Below are positions 1 to 8,327 of a stretch of DNA of 64,000 bases, piece after piece (positions within the stretch are counted from its first letter, which is position 1; every line of letters starts with the position of its first letter). The translations under genes were made by a program, and so were the position numbers. The notes beneath the pieces are model-generated. The model saw only the letters and a program-made list of their open reading frames with translations, did not search any database and had not been told where the DNA came from. The stretch comes from Algoriphagus sp. (GTDB lineage: Bacteria; Bacteroidota; Bacteroidia; Cytophagales; Cyclobacteriaceae), in assembly GCA_018336015.1 (NCBI GenBank), contig JAGXQZ010000039.1, positions 37,040 through 101,039 of the forward strand, read 5' to 3'.

Positions 1-880
1 AGTAATTAACTTGAATGGCAATAATCAAAACTACAACGGATAAAATCATTGGCTCACGAGCGCTTGACATAATTGCATTGTATATTCCTATTTTCCGTTG
101 ATTATGCTCAATTCTATCAATTATATCCTTTAACTTTTCTTTATAGGAAGAAAAATAATCAGTCGCCTTCAAATATTTGAAATTATAAACTGATTGAACC
201 AAGAAAGATTGATAAGTATGACCCAAATTAGAAAGGCCCACTGAGGCTATTTCAGTATTCCTAAATAGAACCCGAAAAACAAAATTAGATAAATAACCAC
301 CAATACTAACAAGAATGGCAAATTGAAAGTTAGACAACATAGCTAAACCTATGTAAACCAAAAGTAAAACAGCGTGTTGAACAGAATTGAAGTAGGCCAA
401 AAAACCATAAGTTAATTTAATACCCTCAGAACCAAGTACATTTTGAACTTTACCAGAATCTAGTTTTAAAAAGTTTCTATAATCTAGATTACTAAGACCA
501 TCCACTAATTGGTTTCTAAGGTTTTTTACAAATTGATTTTGGAGTTTGATTTTATACCATCCATCAATAAATTTCAAAATCGCTTTCAATATAAAAAGAA
601 CAACCAATACAATTATAACAGTGGTCAGGTTGAGATTAAGTCCAATTATTCTTAACCAATCAATTAAAAATTGAAGTTCTCCCATAGATTGAGATGACTC
701 TAGATTCCCACCATCTGCTGCCAGTTGGAATACAGGAATGAACATTGCCAATCCAAACCCATCTAGAAGCCCCACAAAAATGCTGAATGATATCAACACG
801 ATTGACCTATATCCCAAATAGGAATAAAAGAAAAAAAAGTGTCTGAAGTACTTTTCAAGTAATAAAGATAACTTATTCAT
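1..880 (-). CDS. ABC exporter, transmembrane domain (3' end cut by window edge)
   Basis: An open frame starts at the ATG at 878-880 (protein begins MNKLSLLLEKYFRHF) and runs without a stop to the window edge, giving about 293 residues. The visible part alternates long hydrophobic stretches with basic loops (for example LTTVIIVLVVLFILKAIL, then LQNQFVKNLRNQLVDGL), the pattern of an ABC exporter membrane domain of the MsbA/PglK type. The ATPase domain with Walker A and the signature motif would lie beyond the edge, so ATPase function is inferred. It starts 6 bp after the stop of the preceding gene and is last in the visible capsule operon, so it may export a lipid-linked sugar, glycolipid or other envelope component. 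The fold class is likely; the substrate is unknown. Confidence 0.75.
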   Translation of the reverse strand, partial: MNKLSLLLEKYFRHFFFFYSYLGYRSIVLISFSIFVGLLDGFGLAMFIPVFQLAADGGNLESSQSMGELQFLIDWLRIIGLNLNLTTVIIVLVVLFILKAILKFIDGWYKIKLQNQFVKNLRNQLVDGLSNLDYRNFLKLDSGKVQNVLGSEGIKLTYGFLAYFNSVQHAVLLLVYIGLAMLSNFQFAILVSIGGYLSNFVFRVLFRNTEIASVGLSNLGHTYQSFLVQSVYNFKYLKATDYFSSYKEKLKDIIDRIEHNQRKIGIYNAIMSSAREPMILSVVVLIIAIQVNY

Positions 881-886
881 TTTAGA

Positions 887-1606
887 TCAAGCTCGATGCT
901 TGAAGATTATTGTCTTTAATTTGTAATATAGATTATATTTTAATCTTTTAAAGAAACCGAAGCTAATCTTTTCATTATGTGTGCCATCATAGGCATCATA
1001 AGCTGGGTAAGCTGGCCAAAGATTTAATTCACCAGCATCTAAAAGGTATAGAAAGACTGCTTTCATCAATACATATTCCATGAATACTTTCTTGCTTTCA
1101 TCAAGATACTTTTCAACAGATGGAATAAAATAATTAAAATAAAAAGTCTTTTTCATTATCATCAATCTAGAGTCTGCCCATTTAAGGTTTCTAGTAGGAT
1201 TAACATAAACTTCTTTTGAAACAAAATTAGTAGGTATTATAACATCATTTATGTTCTTAATAACATATCGCCCCGTTATTTTAATCAAGTAATCAACTTC
1301 CTTGAGGAACTGAGAATTAGACATCGCATAATGAAATATTTCGACTTCTCCATGTGATTTACCCAAATGACTTACCTTTGAAAGGAAACTCATGTATTCC
1401 AAGGTATCAAATTGCTTTTTAAGATCAATTATTAATCTGGAATATGTGTTAGAATTTTCAATAAAAACAACACGATAACCTTGCTCTAAGTAAAATTTTA
1501 CAGCCTTAAAATAATCAATTTCTCTTTCCTTCACATCATTTCTACCATTTGGCTCAAGAACACCCAAAGGTTTAATTGTAGCAGTTAAAAGAATGACATA
1601 ACTCAT
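887..1606 (-). CDS. Glycosyltransferase-like protein of unknown family
   Basis: 239 aa, no signal peptide or membrane segment. The N-terminus (MSYVILLTATIKPLGV) resembles the first strand of a nucleotide-diphospho-sugar transferase. A central motif, LIKITGRYVI at about residues 107-116, resembles the K-TGRY motif of some small polysaccharide-locus glycosyltransferases. The C-terminal third is rich in aromatic residues and ends in a basic helix (FKRLKYNLYYKLKTIIFKHR) that could touch the membrane. It lies between the Wzc kinase and an ABC exporter in the capsule operon. I do not recognise it with certainty: a sugar transferase is the best guess from position and the weak motif. No classical DXD is obvious, although IKNINDVIIPTN could hold the metal site. 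Confidence 0.6.
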   Translation of the reverse strand: MSYVILLTATIKPLGVLEPNGRNDVKEREIDYFKAVKFYLEQGYRVVFIENSNTYSRLIIDLKKQFDTLEYMSFLSKVSHLGKSHGEVEIFHYAMSNSQFLKEVDYLIKITGRYVIKNINDVIIPTNFVSKEVYVNPTRNLKWADSRLMIMKKTFYFNYFIPSVEKYLDESKKVFMEYVLMKAVFLYLLDAGELNLWPAYPAYDAYDGTHNEKISFGFFKRLKYNLYYKLKTIIFKHRA

Positions 1607-1715
1607 TTTATTGGGGAATAAACAATAATTAGGACAAGAAAGTAAACTTACAATTAAAAGGTAATTAAATCAGTCACTTATTTTTAGTTGTTTCTTAAAT
1701 CGAAACACAAACTAG

Positions 1716-4112
1716 CTACGATTTCTTTCTGAAATATCTATTTAAAAAGTTATATTTCTCATTTTTATCATCATCATAGTATCCATATCCATAACCATAG
1801 GTATAACCATAGCCATAGGTAACATTACTTCCATCCACACCGTTAAATACTGCATATAAATTCTTTAGCCCCTTACTAGTTTTTAGACCATTTAAAGCCT
1901 CTACGAATGTCCTTTGACTGTAGTTTTGTCTAAATACAAACAAAGTAAGGTCTACATAAGGCAACAGATCAATAGTTTCACTTACTAATCCAATTGGTGG
2001 CGTATCAAGGATCACAACTTCATAATTATTTTTAAGCTCTGTTATGAGATCTCCAAAATTCTTTGTGAAGAGTAATTCAGCCGGATTTGGAGGAGTAGGA
2101 CCTGATACTAGAATATCTAAATTATCATATTTTGATTTACTAACCGCTTTATCCCAATCTATTTGTCCACTCAAAACAGTAGAAAGTCCAACTTCATTAG
2201 AAATTCCAAAGTCATTAAAGATTCTTGGCTTTCGCATATCACAACCAACCAACACGGTCTTTTTACCTGTCAAGGAGTAGACAGAAGCCAAGTTCATTGC
2301 ACAAAAAGTTTTTCCTTCGCCCGAGATAGTAGAAGTAACCATTACAGTAAGTTGATTTTCATTTGGCGCAGCAAATCGAATGTTGGCTCTGAGTGATCTG
2401 AAACCTTCTGCCAATCCTGACTTTCCTTGTTCCAATACTACAAGATTTGACTTCTTCTTATTGTAAAGAATTGTAGAAAGCAAGGGAATTCTAAGTTTCT
2501 TTTCCAAGTATGACACATCCTCAATTCTGGTTCTAGTTAATTCCCTAATTAAAAGAACTAAAATTGGAATAATAAAACCGATAAAAATACCAAGCGAATA
2601 ATTTCGAATCGGAATTGGACTAACCAGGTATCCGCCAGTAGCAGGTTCAATAATTTTATTTTCTGCCTTGTTTGATGCTTTAGTAATGGCTGCCTCGGCC
2701 CTTTTCTCCATTAAAAAATTATAGATATTTTCATTTAGAGCAAACTGCCTTTGAATCCTGATTAAATTCTGTTCCGTTTCTGGAAGATTCCTAAATGAGC
2801 CTTCTATTTGAGAAATCCTTGATTTCAAATCCTGAATTAAAAGTGCGGAATTACTATCTACATTTTTTAATAATACCTGTATAGATCTGTTAAGCTCTTT
2901 AATCTTGTTTGACGTAGCCTGAACAACAGGAGCCTGCTCGGTTAGTGTTGCCAATTGTCTAGATTTATCGACTTGAAGCTCCATTAAATTAGAAATCAAG
3001 GAATTCAAAATCGGATCATCTATCCCAATTCCAGATGGTACAACCAAATCACTGTATTGCTCTCTTTCTAAATAACCTGATAAATTTCGGTAATAAGTCC
3101 TTTTAAATTGTTCCTGAGAAAGCTGGGCCTCTAAGTCAGTCAATTGTGTAAATACGGAAGAACTCTCAGTTTCAAGATTGTAAATTTTATTAGAGGATCT
3201 GAATGTTTGAAGTTGATTTTCAAATTGTCTTAAACTATCAGAAACTCCAGCAACTTGACTATCAATAAATCGGACTGTATTAGATGCTACTTCATTCTTT
3301 TCTTCTAATTCAAGGAATAAGTAAGTTTCCATCAATTTATTGATATAAACTTCACCTTTTCTTACATTCGGAGTCTGTAGACCCATTTCCAAAATTGTAC
3401 CCTCTTTTTGAGAATTTTCAACAATTAGTTTGCCCGCATACTCCCCAATTAAAGATTCTAGATCTCTGAATTTTACCAAAATTTCACCTTCTGAATCAGC
3501 GCTTGTCTTGGTGACTTTAATTTCAAAATTGTTAGTTTTGATCCATTCACCAAATGCATACTCAGTAGGTTCTGGGATTATTTCCAGCCTAGCCTTTGAG
3601 CCATCAGGCAGGTATTTTATATAATCTTTATCCTCAAAAGAGAGCGAAAATTTTTGCTCATTTGTCCATCTTATTGTAAGAAGACCCTGAGTAATCTGAG
3701 GCTGTTTCCAATTTACTTCTACCAAAATTGGTGTATTTTGGTAAAGCTCATTATTAATAAAAGTGCTTTTCGTATAATATTCAACATTGAAGTCCAGCTG
3801 TCTTAAAGTGGCTTCAGCGATAGGTCTTGACTTTAGGATTGTAATCTCATTTACCAGTCCATTCTTTACAGTACCATCTATGCCGGGGCTACTGAATAGG
3901 TTGAATTGCCCTTCTGTATCTTTCACAAAAAATAATCCTGACACTCTGAAAACCGGAGTAGTCATTCTTGTATAGATATAGGAACCTACAAAAAATATTA
4001 ATATTGATACAAGAATAATCGGCCAAATCCGAATTATCTTGGGAATTACAGATCGAATATCAAAAGAACTTTCTTCATTAAAAAATTCTTTCTCTTCGGA
4101 ATCAAGGCTCAT
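1716..4112 (-). CDS. wzc: Polysaccharide co-polymerase and tyrosine autokinase (Wzc type)
   Basis: 798 aa inner-membrane protein joining a Wzz-like chain-length domain to a cytoplasmic BY-kinase. TM1 is near residues 30-50 (WPIILVSILIFFVGSYIY) and TM2 near 505-525 (LGIFIGFIIPILVLLI), with a coiled-coil-rich periplasmic domain between. The kinase part has Walker A (ISGEGKTF), Walker A' (VLVGCDMRKPR) and Walker B (VVILDTPPIG). The C-terminus is a tyrosine-rich tail with alternating TYGYGY repeats, about ten tyrosines in the last 35 residues, the usual autophosphorylation cluster. In this family phosphorylation cycles of the tail control polymer length and export with Wza. The Wza gene lies 4 bp upstream, so the two are probably translated together. 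Confident. Confidence 0.95.
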   Translation of the reverse strand: MSLDSEEKEFFNEESSFDIRSVIPKIIRIWPIILVSILIFFVGSYIYTRMTTPVFRVSGLFFVKDTEGQFNLFSSPGIDGTVKNGLVNEITILKSRPIAEATLRQLDFNVEYYTKSTFINNELYQNTPILVEVNWKQPQITQGLLTIRWTNEQKFSLSFEDKDYIKYLPDGSKARLEIIPEPTEYAFGEWIKTNNFEIKVTKTSADSEGEILVKFRDLESLIGEYAGKLIVENSQKEGTILEMGLQTPNVRKGEVYINKLMETYLFLELEEKNEVASNTVRFIDSQVAGVSDSLRQFENQLQTFRSSNKIYNLETESSSVFTQLTDLEAQLSQEQFKRTYYRNLSGYLEREQYSDLVVPSGIGIDDPILNSLISNLMELQVDKSRQLATLTEQAPVVQATSNKIKELNRSIQVLLKNVDSNSALLIQDLKSRISQIEGSFRNLPETEQNLIRIQRQFALNENIYNFLMEKRAEAAITKASNKAENKIIEPATGGYLVSPIPIRNYSLGIFIGFIIPILVLLIRELTRTRIEDVSYLEKKLRIPLLSTILYNKKKSNLVVLEQGKSGLAEGFRSLRANIRFAAPNENQLTVMVTSTISGEGKTFCAMNLASVYSLTGKKTVLVGCDMRKPRIFNDFGISNEVGLSTVLSGQIDWDKAVSKSKYDNLDILVSGPTPPNPAELLFTKNFGDLITELKNNYEVVILDTPPIGLVSETIDLLPYVDLTLFVFRQNYSQRTFVEALNGLKTSKGLKNLYAVFNGVDGSNVTYGYGYTYGYGYGYYDDDKNEKYNFLNRYFRKKS

Positions 4113-4116
4113 AGTT

Positions 4117-4944
4117 TTAATTATTCTGGACTAAAGTAAGTATTAAGGCAATTGCGGTAATTGAGGTTGAAAGCAAGGTAAGGGTTTCAACTAAGGTACT
4201 TCCTGCACCTATTTCCCTCACCTTCATGGGTTCAGCATAGATTAGATCATTAGGCTTTAGCCAGTAGTATTCAGATGTAAGTAAACTTCTATCCAATAAA
4301 TTTATCTTATGGATTTGGGAGCCATCTGGATATTGTCTTATCAAAAGTACTTCGTTCCTTTTAGCCAACCTGCTCAAATCACCTGCAAAAGCTATGGCTT
4401 CGAAGATGGTAACTCTATTTTGAAGAATAGTGAACTTACCAGAATTATTGAACTCACCAAGCGCGCTGAATCTAACTCCACCTAATCGCACCCTTACAAA
4501 ATACTCTCCTTCCTTAACATATTTTTTCACTTCCTCTTCAACCAAAATCTTTGCCTGCTCTATAGTCAGACCTTCTAACCTCACTTCTCCAATTAAAGGT
4601 AATTCAATTTTACCGTCATCATCAATTGTAAAGCCATTCATAAAAAAGACATCCCCAACACTTTGACCTCCAGCCATTTGATTCATTACCTGATCATTAC
4701 TTGTCGCCATGAGTAATCTATTGAGATCTTGATCAGTTGTTTTGACATTTACTTCTACGATATCATTGACCTGCAGTAAGTATTGTTCTGTCTGATAAGG
4801 ATACTTTACGCTTGATTCTACAAGGGGAGTAGTGCTCCCTTCTAACTCTTGCATGTAAACAAGCTTTTTATTTGAGACGCACGAATTCAATATTATTAGG
4901 GAAATGCAGAACAATAGAATTAATCGAAGTTGCTTTAGAATCAT
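4117..4944 (-). CDS. wza: Outer-membrane polysaccharide export lipoprotein (Wza type)
   Basis: 275 aa. The N-terminus is a lipoprotein signal with a lipobox ending LNSC, so Cys22 would be acylated. A Poly_export domain follows (YLLQVNDIVEVNVKTTD, then DGKIELPLIGEVRLEGLTIEQA) and a single SLBB domain (RVRLGGVRFSALGEFNNSGKF). A hydrophobic C-terminal helix (about 250-272) fits the membrane-spanning helix of Wza-like translocons. It is shorter than E. coli Wza (about 380 aa), as is common in Bacteroidota. It sits between the sugar dehydrogenase (72 bp upstream) and the Wzc kinase (4 bp downstream), its expected partner across the periplasm. Confidence 0.93.
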   Translation of the reverse strand: MILKQLRLILLFCISLIILNSCVSNKKLVYMQELEGSTTPLVESSVKYPYQTEQYLLQVNDIVEVNVKTTDQDLNRLLMATSNDQVMNQMAGGQSVGDVFFMNGFTIDDDGKIELPLIGEVRLEGLTIEQAKILVEEEVKKYVKEGEYFVRVRLGGVRFSALGEFNNSGKFTILQNRVTIFEAIAFAGDLSRLAKRNEVLLIRQYPDGSQIHKINLLDRSLLTSEYYWLKPNDLIYAEPMKVREIGAGSTLVETLTLLSTSITAIALILTLVQNN

Positions 4945-5016
4945 TTGAATTTGGGTAAAGTGGTTTTCAAAAATATGAATTTATCAAGATTATAAAGTTC
5001 AATTTACTTCTAAAAA

Positions 5017-6321
5017 TCAAAGTCTTGCATCAACTTCAGATTTTGGTAAAAATCCTTTCACGTCAAAAATTACTTGATTGCGATTTTTTCTCAATGATAA
5101 TGTACGGAATTGATTATGGGAAACCGCCAATACAATAGCTGAATAGTCAGATAATTTAGGAACTTGATCTGCTGATGTAATAAAAATTCCATACTCTTTT
5201 TGTACTTCCTCTGGATTAGCCCACGGGTCGTACACATCAACATCCATATCAAATGACTTCAATTCATTGTAAATGTCAATTACTCGTGTGTTTCTGACAT
5301 CAGGACAATCTTCTTTGAATGTAAAACCTAATATTAAAACTTTCGAATCAATAACTTTCAGATCTTTTCTCATCATGAGCTTTATGACCTCTGTAGCCAC
5401 ATATTTTCCCATACTGTCGTTTAAGCGCCGACCTGCCAGAATAATTTCTGGATGATATCCAACTTCTTGCGCTTTTTGAGCCAAATAAAAAGGATCAACT
5501 CCAATACAATGTCCTCCAACAAGTCCAGGTTTGAATTTGAGAAAATTCCATTTTGTACCCGCTGCCTCCAAAACTTCATGAGTATCAATTCCAAGCAAGT
5601 TGAAGATTTTTGACAGCTCGTTAACGAATGCAATATTGATGTCACGTTGAGAATTCTCAATCACTTTCGCAGCCTCAGCTACTTTGATAGAAGACGCCTT
5701 ATGAGTGCCCGCTGTAATCACCGTTTTGTAAAGTTGATCCACATATTCAGCAACTTCAGGTGTACTTCCAGAAGTGACCTTTAGAATTTTGGAAACTGTG
5801 TGTTCTTTATCTCCCGGATTGATTCGCTCAGGAGAATACCCAGCAAAAAAATCGACATTATACTTTAAACCAGACACTTGTTCAAGTACAGGAACACATT
5901 CATCCTCAGTAACACCCGGATAAACGGTAGATTCATAAATGACCACGTCACCCTTTTTCAGGTATTTTCCAATGTTCTCTGAAGCCTTTAGCATTGGTGT
6001 CAAAACTGGCCTATTGTGCTTATCGGTAGGTGTAGGAACGGTAACAATGTAAACATTACAGGATTTAAGTTGCTCAGGATCACATGTTGGCAACAAACCT
6101 ATTTGCCCGATTTTAGGGGAGTTGGAAGCTAAAACGGATTTCAACAGATCGTCTTCCACCTCAAGAGTATGATCATTACCCTTGAGAAGTTCACCCACCC
6201 TTTTTTTATCTATATCAAACCCAATGACAGGAAACTTTTTTGCGAACTCAACTGCCAATGGAAGACCTACATATCCTAATCCAATTACAGCAATTTTTGA
6301 GTCTTGTATAGATGTTAACAT
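5017..6321 (-). CDS. tviB: UDP-N-acetylhexosamine 6-dehydrogenase (TviB/WbpO type)
   Basis: 434 aa. It should oxidise C6 of a UDP-N-acetylhexosamine in two NAD-dependent steps to a UDP-N-acetylhexosaminuronic acid used as a capsule precursor. The Rossmann motif GLGYVGLPLA lies at residues 14-23, and the catalytic Cys272 is in GLVGGHCIGVDPFYL. The first 60 residues (AVEFAKKFPVIGFDIDKKRV) resemble the Vi-antigen/WbpO subgroup more than UDP-glucose dehydrogenase; whether the substrate is GlcNAc, GalNAc or ManNAc cannot be told. It is the first gene of a sub-operon with wza and wzc. Its 5' leader holds the shared 23-nt element at 6443-6465 and the operator/promoter at 6566-6590. Confidence 0.9.
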   Translation of the reverse strand: MLTSIQDSKIAVIGLGYVGLPLAVEFAKKFPVIGFDIDKKRVGELLKGNDHTLEVEDDLLKSVLASNSPKIGQIGLLPTCDPEQLKSCNVYIVTVPTPTDKHNRPVLTPMLKASENIGKYLKKGDVVIYESTVYPGVTEDECVPVLEQVSGLKYNVDFFAGYSPERINPGDKEHTVSKILKVTSGSTPEVAEYVDQLYKTVITAGTHKASSIKVAEAAKVIENSQRDINIAFVNELSKIFNLLGIDTHEVLEAAGTKWNFLKFKPGLVGGHCIGVDPFYLAQKAQEVGYHPEIILAGRRLNDSMGKYVATEVIKLMMRKDLKVIDSKVLILGFTFKEDCPDVRNTRVIDIYNELKSFDMDVDVYDPWANPEEVQKEYGIFITSADQVPKLSDYSAIVLAVSHNQFRTLSLRKNRNQVIFDVKGFLPKSEVDARL

Positions 6322-6442
6322 TTTAGATATTAATGTTTTAAATAGGATTTAACTTTAGGCAATGATTAGATTAACTTTCATAATAAACTGCTTAGACTTA
6401 TAACCCATTAAGCTATTTATTTCATTTTTCTTCCAAAAATTC

Positions 6443-6465
6443 AAAGCTCCGCCATCTCAGTCCCA
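6443..6465 (-). promoter_or_regulatory. Shared leader element, copy B (ops-like)
   Basis: On the transcribed-sense minus strand this 23-nt stretch reads TGGGACTGAGA followed by TGGCGGAGCTTT. It matches 20 of 23 positions of the element at 23205-23227 and ends 121 nt before the ATG at 6321 (122 nt in the other copy). GGCGGAGCTT resembles the ops core GGCGGTAGYNT of RfaH-regulated capsule operons but lacks the T. Conservation and spacing are seen directly; a role in antitermination is inferred. Confidence 0.55.
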
Positions 6466-6565
6466 AAAGAAAGAGTTAGCCTTTTTATAAAACGAACCAT
6501 ACGATCAACAAAAATCTCCTACGTAGATAGCCAAAAGGACTCCGGGGAGAAGTGATTCGAAAAAT

Positions 6566-6590
6566 AAATGAGTACCAAAGTTACTCATTT
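6566..6590 (-). promoter_or_regulatory. Operator palindrome overlapping a -7 box, copy B
   Basis: A perfect inverted repeat with 9-bp arms AAATGAGTA and TACTCATTT and a 7-bp spacer. Read on the minus strand it contains TAACTTTG, an exact TAnnTTTG Bacteroidota -7 element (6576-6583), so a bound protein would cover the promoter. It matches 21 of 23 positions of the palindrome at 23803-23825 in the same orientation. No good -33 TTG is seen 17-23 bp upstream. It drives the dehydrogenase-wza-wzc genes. Confidence 0.7.
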
Positions 6591-6634
6591 TACTTCTTGG
6601 CTTGCCTTTTCGATTGATAAATGTTTGTCCTCAT

Positions 6635-8320
6635 TTAGAAGGAGTAAACCAAATTTAGATTAGCAGAAACAGTGAAAAGCCTATTCCCTCCCTGAAAATC
6701 CTTTGTTGCTTTTTTTGATCCATACCATTGGTAATTAGTCGCCTTAACAAATTCTGTAGATGAACTAATGTTAAATTTATTCCATTTAAAATCAGCTAAA
6801 ACGCCCGTTGAAAAATCAAGCCATGGAAACTGATTTGGAACCTCTTGTTTGATTTGATAATAGAAATCTTGATGATTTTCTATTCTTTTCAAAATCACAC
6901 CTAACTTAGAATATCCATGTACAATTGAAGCCTCTAGTATTTGAGTGTTAGCTCCAATACCCACTCCAGGCCCCATAGATTCGCCAAAATTAGAAAATCC
7001 CCTCACTTGATAATGAGTTAACCAGCTTGTATTGGTAACTCCTAACAGAGGATATCGAATATACCTATTTACTGATTCTTGCTGTTGGACAATCTCCGCC
7101 CTAACTTGAATAAACTTACCAGGATTTGGAAGTTGAAATAATTTTTGAAACCCTAAAATATAAGCCCTAGTATGTTCGGGATTTAAAATGAATTCTCTCC
7201 AATTAAAATTATGATCATGCTTTCCAAATTCAGAATATATTTCGAATTTACCTTTAGCACTTTTAAACCTAAAAAATACCGAAACGATCTGATCCTGGGC
7301 TTGTTGATCATAAATCACTGAGTTTCCGTTTTGAAATAATTTTTCTTTCTGAAAAACCTCGAAAACAGGCAATATGCCAGAGAATGTTCGAGGGGTATCT
7401 TTACTGTATCGTTGAAAAACCCTGTTAAAACCCACTGAGAAATTCTTTAAAAATTTGGGTGAATATGTCAATGATAGTCCATTAATATACCTCCAATCCC
7501 CAGAGAAAGGCTGAAAATAGAGTGAATTTAATCGTTGATTTTGAGTTGGGGCAATGCCCGAGTCCTTTGCTTTGCCAAAAAGTAAAGAAGCTTCCAGAAA
7601 GCCAATTCCAATATTTGCTGGAGACTTTGTTCCCAAAAATAAATGAGGAATCCCCCTAGCATTGTTACTAAAAATAAGACCAGAAAATTGACCTGGTCCC
7701 CACCAAATATTTTGAGTGCTAAATCCAAGATGAGCTTTGCCAATAGAAAACGAAATGTAAGACTGCCCTAAGTGAGCCAACCTATTAAATTCACTTGGGA
7801 ACCATTCAGGATTATCCCCAAAATTCCAATATCTAAACCTAGATAATGCTGAAGTCCCTGAAAGGGAATCTGAGTAACCATTAAAAGCTTTATTTTGACT
7901 GAGCATAAATTCTGGCCTAAATTGGATTTCCAAAAAATTAAGTTTGAAAAAAATACCAGGAGAAAGTAATGTTTGTATACCATTACCATTTTTAAGTCCA
8001 TAATTACCCCAACCAAAGGGTCGATTTGTATTTAAGATTGTCGTACTAAAAAGCGGGAGAATTTTTATTGATTTTTTTTCCAAAGTAATTGAATCAACGA
8101 CTTCAATGTTGTTATTCAAATTTTTTGTCAATCTTAGGTTCAAATCTTCTTTCAAAGGAATTGGCCTTAATCCAAAAGAAAAATCTTTATATCCATTTCC
8201 TAAAATTTGTTGTCTTCTTGCAAACTCTTCAAAAACTGGAATACCTGCGGGAAGAGTTTGCCCGTTTAATCCAAAAACGAAAACTATAAAATAAAAAAAA
8301 AGCGAAAAGAAAAATCGCAT
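6635..8320 (-). CDS. wzi: Capsule assembly Wzi-like outer-membrane protein
   Basis: 561 aa from the ATG at 8318-8320. This start gives a clean signal peptide (MRFFFSLFFYFIVFVFGLNGQ) and a 7-bp gap after the preceding gene. The longer frame to 8401 would add 27 residues ahead of the signal and overlap the upstream gene by 74 bp, so I reject it. The mature part is rich in alternating beta strands and aromatic residues and ends in SANLNLVYSF with a terminal Phe, as in an outer-membrane beta-barrel. Motifs such as IWWGPGQFSGLIFSNNARGIPHL are typical of the Wzi family, which in enterobacteria anchors capsule to the cell surface. The operon position fits that role. Confidence 0.85.
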   Translation of the reverse strand: MRFFFSLFFYFIVFVFGLNGQTLPAGIPVFEEFARRQQILGNGYKDFSFGLRPIPLKEDLNLRLTKNLNNNIEVVDSITLEKKSIKILPLFSTTILNTNRPFGWGNYGLKNGNGIQTLLSPGIFFKLNFLEIQFRPEFMLSQNKAFNGYSDSLSGTSALSRFRYWNFGDNPEWFPSEFNRLAHLGQSYISFSIGKAHLGFSTQNIWWGPGQFSGLIFSNNARGIPHLFLGTKSPANIGIGFLEASLLFGKAKDSGIAPTQNQRLNSLYFQPFSGDWRYINGLSLTYSPKFLKNFSVGFNRVFQRYSKDTPRTFSGILPVFEVFQKEKLFQNGNSVIYDQQAQDQIVSVFFRFKSAKGKFEIYSEFGKHDHNFNWREFILNPEHTRAYILGFQKLFQLPNPGKFIQVRAEIVQQQESVNRYIRYPLLGVTNTSWLTHYQVRGFSNFGESMGPGVGIGANTQILEASIVHGYSKLGVILKRIENHQDFYYQIKQEVPNQFPWLDFSTGVLADFKWNKFNISSSTEFVKATNYQWYGSKKATKDFQGGNRLFTVSANLNLVYSF

Positions 8321-8327
8321 CAAAAAT

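Larger units (their letters stand above)
6322..6634 (-). other. Intergenic control region of the dehydrogenase-wza-wzc sub-operon
   Basis: These 313 bp without a gene hold, in transcription order, the operator with an embedded -7 box (6566-6590), a TATAAAAA stretch (6482-6489 on the complement) and the shared leader element (6443-6465), followed by 121 nt of AT-rich leader. The mRNA should therefore carry an untranslated leader of about 240 nt. I see no long open frame here. A weak resemblance to the 3' end of the regulator gene at 23270 is noted as a finding. Confidence 0.6.
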
